Assembly (NCBI GenBank): GCA_016508695.1
Contig: VNKQ01000012.1
Coordinates: forward strand, 930,001 to 994,000
From: Hyphodiscus hymeniophilus
Taxonomy: Eukaryota; Ascomycota; Leotiomycetes; Helotiales; Hyphodiscaceae
Length of the DNA stretch: 64,000 nt
Direction: 5' to 3'
Within the stretch, counting starts at the first letter, position 1. Every line of letters begins with the position of its first letter. The position numbers and the translations under genes are program-made. Below the pieces are notes generated by a model. It was not told the origin of the DNA and searched no databases. It saw nothing but the letters and a program-made list of their open reading frames with translations. Of this stretch, positions 57,181 through 64,000 are shown in pieces.

Positions 57181-59046
57181 TCAATGAGCACCGGCTACAG
57201 TCAACTGTAAGAGTTGGGAAGCACCCTCGTCTAAGTAAGCAGTGTACGAGTTAGACACTGTAGTACGGTTTCCCTGCCAAATATCCGTAAAGACCCAGCG
57301 TTTACCGGCAATCCCAAGATCGTTCAGTGATACAGTCACCTTTTGGGTACCGTTCAGATTGGTGCCAAAACCACCACTGCCTTGATCCGGACCGTAATTG
57401 GCGACAAGCACATAGGCCTCCTTATTAGAAGGTCCCGCGATCCAAGCTTGCAACTGTTGAGCCAGGTTGTTACCAGTACCGGGATTGCGAGGTTGTATTG
57501 GGTACTGAGCAAAGAAGTTGGCGGCGGCGACGGACTGTGAGCTGGTAATCAACTTGTGGCCTAATGCGTCGATTTGCGTCATGTCACCACCGATTATCAG
57601 ATTCGCTGCTGCGCCAAGCCAGTGATTCATGAGAGTGGTACGCATGGTATCGCTCACACCCGTCAGACTCTCCGGGTTGACCGTGAAAAGGTTGTCCAGA
57701 TCAGGGTACGTAGTTATAGGAGCGTTTCGTTGGGCCTGGAGACCGATGTACTGGCGATAGTTGTCAATGGCACGCTGGGCGGTAGACCATGCCACTAGGG
57801 TGTTGGTGCCATAGTTGTCGATATCTTGGTCAGTCCGCATCGAATCGCCGATTCCGTTCCAGATGGGTAGGTAGGTCTCATTACGGCACAGCTTCCACGA
57901 CAAGTGTAGACGCATTTGCCTGCGTGATTTCTGAATGGCTTTCTGGTACATCTCCGCTGCGGCCGAGTTATCGCACACCAAGTTGGCACCATTCTGAGGA
58001 CTACCGGGGGTGAGGTAGTCGAGCTTGATCATGTCAACTCCCCAGCTTGCCCATAGCGCAACCACGGAGTCGTGCCATTGTTGTACGCCGTTCTTGGAGA
58101 AGTCCCAGTCACAGAAAATCTCATCATTGTTGCCATTCCAGACACTCCCAACCGTGATATCAGTCCCTAGAATAGTCTTGTTTTGCGCGAGACAAGGGAC
58201 GCCAGGGATGACATAGACGCCCAACTTCAGGCCCCTCGCATGTAGCCATGATGCGAGCTCGGGCATGTTGAATCGTGTGTTATTGTAGATGATACGGCCG
58301 TAGTTATCGACGGCGTCAAATGCTTGCCAGCCCGAGTCCAAACTGCAGTAAACATAGCCAGCTTCCTTGAACCCGTCCTGGGCCAGTACGCTGCACTGGG
58401 TCTCCACGAACTGCTGAGTGTAATCAAGGCCAGATTGTCCCTTGAAGGATGGTACGACCGCAGAGCCATTTTGGAGAGCCTGGATACCGTAGGTGTTCCA
58501 TCCCCTGGATGCAGACGTGAAACCGTTGGATGTTTTGGCGATTTTCAAGACCTTGAGCGGGCCAGTATTCGGGTCCGGTTGTGGATAGCAGCCAGGAAGG
58601 CTGGAATCACGATTTTGGATGCAGAAGGGAGCGGGTCTTGTGGGTATAACACTGGTGACGCTGGAGTTGCTGGTGTAGCACGCACTCCCGGCGTAGACAT
58701 AGTACCATTGATTGTCGCTGAAGCCCCAGGTTCCCGAGGTCTGGCCAGCTGTAATACACAAGTCTACGATATCCTGGAATGCGATTACTGCATCATTGTT
58801 CTGACTTCCGACGGCGGCCGTCAGAGCAGCTTCTTGTTGCATCATTACGTTCCCCGCAGGATCCTGGCAATTGACCAGAGATGCATTGGCTTCGAACTGG
58901 GCAGCGCAGCTTTGAATCGCATCGTAGCACTCGGTGGTGAATTTGACGGTGCCCGGAGTGTATGAGTTGCCACCGCATTGCGTTTGTGCGACTACAGGGC
59001 GAAACGCCGCCGCAGCGAGAGAGAGAAGCACGGCAACTGAAATCAT
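57181..59046 (-). CDS. Secreted GH27 alpha-galactosidase
   Basis: Single exon, 621 aa. The enzyme should hydrolyse terminal alpha-1,6-galactose from raffinose-type sugars or galactomannan outside the cell. A signal peptide (residues 1-20, cleavage after ...FRPVVA) is followed by a Cys-rich, non-catalytic N-terminal region (about 21-160). The GH27 (beta/alpha)8 barrel then begins with RGWNTYGIQAL near 181-191. Catalytic landmarks: YVYCSLDSGWQ near 231-241, the nucleophile Asp343 in MIKLDYLTPG, and the general acid in SMRTDQDIDNYG (Asp406-408 region). A C-terminal beta-domain follows. Several N-glycosylation sequons are visible. The N-terminal domain is larger than in minimal GH27 enzymes. Three CreA-type sites lie 90-240 bp upstream (59135-59284), so glucose repression is likely. 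It faces away from the SDR gene. Confidence 0.92.
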   Translation of the reverse strand: MISVAVLLSLAAAAFRPVVAQTQCGGNSYTPGTVKFTTECYDAIQSCAAQFEANASLVNCQDPAGNVMMQQEAALTAAVGSQNNDAVIAFQDIVDLCITAGQTSGTWGFSDNQWYYVYAGSACYTSNSSVTSVIPTRPAPFCIQNRDSSLPGCYPQPDPNTGPLKVLKIAKTSNGFTSASRGWNTYGIQALQNGSAVVPSFKGQSGLDYTQQFVETQCSVLAQDGFKEAGYVYCSLDSGWQAFDAVDNYGRIIYNNTRFNMPELASWLHARGLKLGVYVIPGVPCLAQNKTILGTDITVGSVWNGNNDEIFCDWDFSKNGVQQWHDSVVALWASWGVDMIKLDYLTPGSPQNGANLVCDNSAAAEMYQKAIQKSRRQMRLHLSWKLCRNETYLPIWNGIGDSMRTDQDIDNYGTNTLVAWSTAQRAIDNYRQYIGLQAQRNAPITTYPDLDNLFTVNPESLTGVSDTMRTTLMNHWLGAAANLIIGGDMTQIDALGHKLITSSQSVAAANFFAQYPIQPRNPGTGNNLAQQLQAWIAGPSNKEAYVLVANYGPDQGSGGFGTNLNGTQKVTVSLNDLGIAGKRWVFTDIWQGNRTTVSNSYTAYLDEGASQLLQLTVAGAH

Positions 59047-59904
59047 GATTGGTTCAGAGGTTCTTTCTGTTGGAAATTATCATCTATTTATGCTTTCCAC
59101 TATTTCCCTGATGCTCTCACCGTCTCCAACTTTTCCCCAGATCTTCTCAATTGTTCCCCGCAGCTCATCCAACACGAGCGGAGAGTAAACAAGGTTGCGG
59201 GAGGATTCTCGGCACACGAAGGAAGCCTCATTTTGACAGCAACGGCCGCCGTTCCTGCAGATCTGCCTCAAGCTGAGTGCGGGGTCCGGGCAATAAATTC
59301 TTCCTCCTAATACCCGACGGCTTAAATGTCGCAGACAGAGATCGAATCTGGTAAAATTTGCCTAGCAACCGACCCCTTTTCCGGTTTGAGCTTTGGTATG
59401 GTAACGTTTCCCGCTTGCGGCAGAGCTAACCTCGAGTGACTACTGCACTGTATACACGCTACAAGTAAGCTGACGCATTTCCAAGAGAGATACGAAGTAG
59501 TCAAATCCGAGAATGAGGCCGCGATGCTTGCTCCGTACGAATAGTACTACGCTTCTATTAGTGTCGGCTAAAGTACTTTACTCACTTTGTATCTTGTGTC
59601 CCACATTTCCTGGCTGGCAGGTCATTCTCACTCCCTCTGCATCCTCCGCATTGATCAAACCACCGCCAAAATGATAGGCAGAAATTCCAGACTCCCTAAA
59701 AATCACACACACACAAGATAGTTTACTGAGTTCAGCTTTACAACCTCGTTCTGATCTTCAATTCCCATATCAATTTTTGTATCCCTAATTTATGATCTGC
59801 AATTCCGGCCTCTCCCATCAAGCGGTAAATAATTTAAAACCCTACTTGGTCCTCCACAGACAATACGACAAGCCCGTGACTTAAAGAAAAGAGAGCAATT
59901 TTTA
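59047..59904. other. Divergent promoter region, alpha-galactosidase / SDR
   Basis: No supported gene. An ATAAATAG element lies about 40 bp upstream of the alpha-galactosidase start on the minus strand (near 59083-59093). CreA-type motifs cluster at 59135-59284 (separate entry). Confidence 0.55.
59135..59284. promoter_or_regulatory. Cluster of three CreA-type (SYGGRG) sites
   Basis: CCCCAG at 59135-59140 and CCCCGC at 59156-59161 (both SYGGRG on the minus strand) and GCGGGG at 59279-59284 (plus strand). CreA/Mig1 represses carbohydrate-use genes on glucose through such sites, often paired. The motif is short, so chance occurrence is possible, but the close pair in front of a secreted glycosidase fits. 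Confidence 0.4.
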
Positions 59905-60763
59905 ATGGCTAAAGAGCAATATCTCGCAGGCCAACTGGCTATTGTAACAGGCGCTTCCAAGTTGGTGAGCATCGGCTCAGCCACTGCCTTAACTCTTGCT
60001 GAGCATGGCGCCAATGTACTGTTTACACATACCTCTTCTTCAACTTCAGGATGAGAATCAAGAGGCTTACGAATCGCAGGTGTTAATCCATTACAATTCC
60101 ACCTCTCAATCGGTAGAGGAAGTGTTGGGAAAGATCCGAAGTCTGGGCGTAGAGGCAGCTGCTGTGCAGGCTGATGCCGGCGATCCCAGCTTCGGAAAGA
60201 TTCTCGTGGCAGCAGCGCTGGAACATTTCCCCACGGACAAAATCAATATCATTGTCAATAATGCCGGATTGGGAATCGCACGGGAAGATACTGCGTCTGT
60301 TCCGCTCGAGGACTGGGACTATTTGCTTCACATCAATCTCCGTGGGCCTTTTCTGCTTATCCAGGCTGCGCTGCCATACATGAAGCCTGGGGGCCGTATT
60401 ATCAATGTATCGAGCGTAATGGCTAACCTGGGGTCATCCAAGATGATAGTATACAGCGCATCAAAGGCCGCCCTGAACTCCATGACGTTGAGTGTGTCAG
60501 AGGAGCTAGGTCCCAAAGGGATCACGGTCAACACTGTATCGCCTGGTCCGATTGATCTCTCTGGATCGAAGGACCTGAATGTAACTCTGGACGATGTGAA
60601 GGATGATCGAATCGGTTGGAGAGTTCATTCAAACCAGCATATAAAGAGGAAAGGGACTCCACAGGAGGTTGCGAATGCCATATTATTCTTGGCAAGCCCG
60701 ATGAGCAGTTATATCACTGGTCAGGTCACTTATGTGGATGGAGGCATCAATCTTCCTTTGTAA
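59905..60763 (+). CDS. Short-chain dehydrogenase/reductase (SDR)
   Basis: Two exons, 59905-60015 and 60080-60763, with a 64-bp intron, give 264 aa; the junction reads GAN|VLIHYNS in phase 0. A classical NAD(P)-dependent oxidoreductase. The cofactor motif is TGASKLVSIGSA (residues 15-26), the variant with extra residues before the Gly found in a fungal subgroup. NNAG lies at 97-100, the catalytic Ser in NVSS (148 region), and Tyr162-x3-Lys166 in YSASK. PGPIDLSGSKDL and the terminal GQVTYVDGGINLPL are the usual C-terminal blocks. The product is cytosolic, substrate unknown; proximity to an alpha-galactosidase and a sugar transporter suggests a sugar or polyol, but this is inference. Start: the upstream sequence TTTTTAATGG is A/T-rich with no better Met. 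Confidence 0.9.
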
Positions 60764-61450
60764 AAATTGGATTTAGCAAATTTCGCTGTCGCCTTCCTTT
60801 CTGGTTGCTTTGGGCTACGACTTGGCCGAATATTCCGCACCCAGCAAGCGCCACTAAGTTCGCAGCATTTGCTGGAAAAGCTTGTACCTCTCTCCTTTGG
60901 AAACTGTTAGTCAATTTGTTCTTAATGTTGCATCGGGCAGATGATTTGGTCGTGGATCGCCGCAATATCTGTGAAACTGGAGCTTGATACCAGGTGTTCT
61001 GACTTCCTATTCATTGTATAGTTGTAATGGCGTCTATGCTATGTATATATGGTAATTTCGTATCTTTCTGGCTCTATGTTCTATGCATAAAATGCTACAG
61101 ATGACAACTTACTCAAATTATAGACAGTCACAAGAAAACATATCTGTTAAACAGTTGTATTGTGCGCTAAGATCAACTCAAATTATCAAGAAACAATTTG
61201 CAGTGAAACCTACAGCTCAGTCAAAATCCAATACAGCACGGTTGGTTAGTCACCCTCTCACAGAGATATTCAAGAGCGCAGTTTTATCCTTCAACACCCA
61301 TTTGACTGTAGCAGCGGAGCTTTATGGAGATAGACTATCCATAAACAGAAAAGGAGATAACTACTTGATAAAAGACAAATCCAGAGATTTGAAGGAAGGC
61401 GGTACCGTCCAAGCTCGATCCAAAGTACTGGCCCTTTCAATCCAATTCGT
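60764..61450. other. Intergenic stretch between convergent genes
   Basis: Lies between the 3' ends of the SDR and the transporter. A 123-codon frame (61083-61454, plus) overlaps the transporter 3' end and lacks a domain. No gene is supported. Confidence 0.5.
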
Positions 61451-63094
61451 TTAGGGGTTTTCAATGTGTATGACCGCACCTTTCTCATCTGATTCCTCAA
61501 AAACATCCACTTGATACTCGCTGAAGTGACGGGAGCCAATACCCTTTGCGAAGAGTAAGTTAATTTCCTCGTAGGAGCGACCTTTCGTCTCAGGCAAACG
61601 GAAGAAGACCCAGACCAACGTAAGGAAGGATGTACCCATCCAAAAGAAGCTGGTGTAGCCTTTCAGGTTCCAGGCAGTGGGATTTACAAAGTATGGCTCG
61701 AGAACAGACGCGACAACGGAGACAAGGTAATAGGCGTTACGCCCTATCACAACCGTCTTTTGTCGGAGACGAGTAGAACCAATCTCCGCCGGAAGAGCCC
61801 ATGCCAGCTGGCCAACAGAAAGCTGGAACACGAAGATCCAGAGTAAGGTAAGAACAGCCTGAGCCAGTGCAAAAGAGTGCACGCTCGTGCGAATATTCAA
61901 AATACCAATCAGGAAAAGGATCACAGTCATGCCGAAGGTGCCCCAAAGGTAAATTGTGCGGCGGCCGAAATAAGGCATAACAAAGACCCAGGATAATAGA
62001 GTCGCTGCCAGTGCCATTCCAGTGCCGCCAACATTGAGGTGGTATGTTACGCTTGAGCTGAGACCAATGGATGAAAAGAAGTAGGTCGTATTGTAAGCAA
62101 AGGTCAGTCCAGTCAGGATAGTTCCAGCAAAGACCATGGACGCAATCTCAGTTCGACGTGCTTCCACTCCACGGAAACACTGCCAGTAGCTAGTCTTCAC
62201 CTCCGATAACAACTCCTTTTCTTGGTTGTCTGTGTGGATGATGAGGGAGAGTTGCGCATCAATATCCGCGGCATCTGTGCTTTTATGATTCAACCGCACC
62301 AGGGAGTGTCGCGCTTCCTCCAGTCGGTCTTTCCGCACGAGATACCAAGGCGATTCGGGAGCGAACAGAAGAACCGGGAACAAGAGCAATGGCCAGAACC
62401 ATTGGACGGCAAATGGGATTTTGTAGGCCCACTTGGAATTGTTGTTGACCAACCCTGCCAACACTCCGGACGCAATCAGCTGGCCTATGATGAAGCACAT
62501 ATTCGTCCAGCTAGTCATGTATACCCTTAACGATAACGGTAGGATTTCAGAGGCGTAAGCTGGGGATATGGTTGCGAATATACCCCAGGGAAACCCGCAA
62601 AGAATTTCGCCAACCAAGAGGACCTCGATACTGTTTGCGAAGAAAACGATAAAGAGGAAGGCAGTGAGCGCGAGCAGACTACCGAGGACGGTTTTCTTCT
62701 GTCCAAAACGATCGACCAGGAAGCCATTTAGGAATGCTCCAAAGAACGCGCCCACTCCAGAGGAATTGCTCAGGCCAGCTTGCCAGGGTGCCGTCAATTG
62801 ATATTTGTTGCTCCCAGCGTCATATTTTCCAAATTGTTTGGCGAAAGCTGGGAACGCGTAGAAATTGTTGAGAAGGCTGGTATCATAGCCTTCCATGATT
62901 ACACACATTGAGACGACGAAAGCCCAGAACACCGCCTTGTAGTGTAGTCGAAGTGCAGGGAGGACCTTCTCCTGATGGTCTGCCTCGTCAGCTTGCTTTG
63001 CTTTTTGATTCAGCAAAGCAAAATCAACATGCTCGGCCACCACGGACGTGGGAGTCTCGTTCGCATTTTGAATGACTTTGGTTTCCATTTCCAT
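61451..63094 (-). CDS. MFS sugar transporter, alpha-glucoside/maltose permease type
   Basis: Single exon, 547 aa. A proton-coupled sugar permease of the plasma membrane. Family marks: EGYDTSLLNNFYAFPAF near residues 68-84 (typical of the maltose/alpha-glucoside group), DRFGQKK in the loop after helix II, PESPWYLVRKDRLEEAR near 248-264 after helix VI, and PETKGRSYEEIN near 507-518 after helix XII. Twelve hydrophobic segments can be followed. The N-terminus is hydrophilic (about 45 residues), and the start may be Met1 or Met3. Upstream, CreA-type motifs (63437, 63495, 63650) suggest glucose repression. Together with the alpha-galactosidase it could support uptake of oligosaccharides, although the substrate cannot be read directly. 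Confidence 0.93.
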   Translation of the reverse strand: MEMETKVIQNANETPTSVVAEHVDFALLNQKAKQADEADHQEKVLPALRLHYKAVFWAFVVSMCVIMEGYDTSLLNNFYAFPAFAKQFGKYDAGSNKYQLTAPWQAGLSNSSGVGAFFGAFLNGFLVDRFGQKKTVLGSLLALTAFLFIVFFANSIEVLLVGEILCGFPWGIFATISPAYASEILPLSLRVYMTSWTNMCFIIGQLIASGVLAGLVNNNSKWAYKIPFAVQWFWPLLLFPVLLFAPESPWYLVRKDRLEEARHSLVRLNHKSTDAADIDAQLSLIIHTDNQEKELLSEVKTSYWQCFRGVEARRTEIASMVFAGTILTGLTFAYNTTYFFSSIGLSSSVTYHLNVGGTGMALAATLLSWVFVMPYFGRRTIYLWGTFGMTVILFLIGILNIRTSVHSFALAQAVLTLLWIFVFQLSVGQLAWALPAEIGSTRLRQKTVVIGRNAYYLVSVVASVLEPYFVNPTAWNLKGYTSFFWMGTSFLTLVWVFFRLPETKGRSYEEINLLFAKGIGSRHFSEYQVDVFEESDEKGAVIHIENP

Positions 63095-64000
63095 CGTCGA
63101 ATGGGTAGCCCTGCCCTGTGAATTCCGAGCAATACTAGAGGGTCATAGACCAGAGGAAGACAAAGATTGGTCGACGGTGTCGAGATTGTCGGAGTATTTG
63201 AGGCTTGACGGAGTGAGCTATAAACCTCTGGTGAGAGGCATCCGCGGCCATTATATATCTTTTCCAATAGCAAGTCAAGTCCTGGCAAAGTATTCTGAGC
63301 GAGGAAGTGGCTTGCAAGTTGCTTCGGTAACCATAAACTGGTTGTACCGAGTCCGAATGTAATCAACATCTTGTATGAATGGATTTTATGGCTTTTGTTG
63401 TACGAATCAGACTACCCCATGGGGAACTTAGTGTGTGCGGGGAACATGAGAAACTACAGTAAACACAACCTATTGGCTCACTTCCCAGCGAGATCTGGGG
63501 GAAATTGACCCTCTTTCAATTGAAACGAGACTGTCTCTGAAAGGTATGAAATTCCGCCGCCACTTAGCCTGGAAACCCGCAGCTAACCAACATTGAACTG
63601 AAGTCAGCAATGTCTATATGCAGTTCGCGATTTGCCTTTGTACCAAAACCCCCGGGAATTTGCCCGCGCCGATGACAGTACGCGATTACTCAATTTACTC
63701 ATCCGTTTGAAACTAGTCTGAACATCTCAAGCAAAATCTATATAACAATCAGCTATGAAATATTCAGGGTTTCACTCTGACTAGTAAAACTCAGGTACGT
63801 GGGCTAGATAGGGTGATGCCAAGAGATCTATTTGACTTCTTAAATCAAGATTACAGAGCCCTCAGAAGCAGCGGAAGGAGCATTTCTCTATCTCCACTCG
63901 TATATAACTACGTCTTCTCTTTTAAATAAAACCAAGTATATCAAAGTTCGTCTTTGATAGCCACCCGGCGCTTCAGATTAGAGTCGTCAACGTTGCGGAG
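63095..64000. other. Transporter promoter and terminal intergenic stretch
   Basis: No supported gene up to the window edge. Contains a perfect 10-bp palindrome CCCCATGGGG (63415-63424) and CreA-type hexamers at 63437-63442 (GCGGGG), 63495-63500 (CTGGGG) and 63650-63655 (CCCCGG). Confidence 0.55.
63415..63655. promoter_or_regulatory. CreA-type sites and palindrome upstream of sugar transporter
   Basis: Three SYGGRG-type hexamers (63437, 63495, 63650) and a CCCCATGGGG palindrome lie 320-560 bp upstream of the transporter start. Their clustering parallels that upstream of the alpha-galactosidase. Each motif alone is weak evidence. Confidence 0.35.

Overview
The window looks like nuclear DNA of a filamentous ascomycete (Pezizomycotina). 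Genes are split by short introns of 43-280 bp with fungal-type donors and, in places, CTAAC branch sites. The gene families are fungal: Zn2Cys6 / Fungal_trans_2 regulators, WSC-domain secreted protein, 2EXR protein, NiCoT transporter. A large block shows the C-to-T / G-to-A decay left by repeat-induced point mutation (RIP). A Leotiomycete-like host is possible, but nothing here proves the class. No tRNA, rRNA or CRISPR array was found.

Layout. 1-15.3 kb is gene-poor: a BTB/POZ protein (1.6-3.1 kb), a nickel/cobalt permease (4.6-5.8 kb), a small unknown protein, a Fungal_trans_2 regulator (9.3-11.3 kb), another unknown protein and a frameshifted alpha/beta-hydrolase (14.0-15.2 kb). 15.28-27.03 kb is one AT-rich, heavily RIP-mutated insertion. 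It is bounded by 133-bp direct terminal repeats and a 6-bp target duplication (GAGTTG). Inside are a decayed Ty3/Gypsy polyprotein (about 16.15-21.97 kb) and a second decayed reading frame of about 1,420 codons (22.56-26.83 kb) that I cannot identify. It landed about 60 bp upstream of the hydrolase start.

27.3-38.8 kb is gene-dense: an Mss116-like DEAD-box helicase, divergent from an FAD monooxygenase; an aquaporin; and a 1,563-residue secreted protein joining a quinoprotein-like propeller, choice-of-anchor-D-like repeats and four WSC domains. 38.8-42.7 kb has no convincing gene but contains a strong G-quadruplex motif and short tandem repeats. 42.7-56.2 kb carries an RBR ubiquitin ligase, a Zn2Cys6 regulator, a phytanoyl-CoA-dioxygenase-like enzyme, a ketopantoate-reductase-like enzyme with a probable GC-AG intron, a 2EXR protein and the mRNA guanylyltransferase.

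57.2-63.1 kb looks like a small sugar-utilisation neighbourhood: a secreted GH27 alpha-galactosidase, a divergently transcribed SDR oxidoreductase and an MFS sugar transporter. CreA-type SYGGRG sites lie in both flanking promoters. The regulator, dioxygenase and reductase at 44-51 kb could be a small accessory metabolic group, but no backbone synthase is present in the window.
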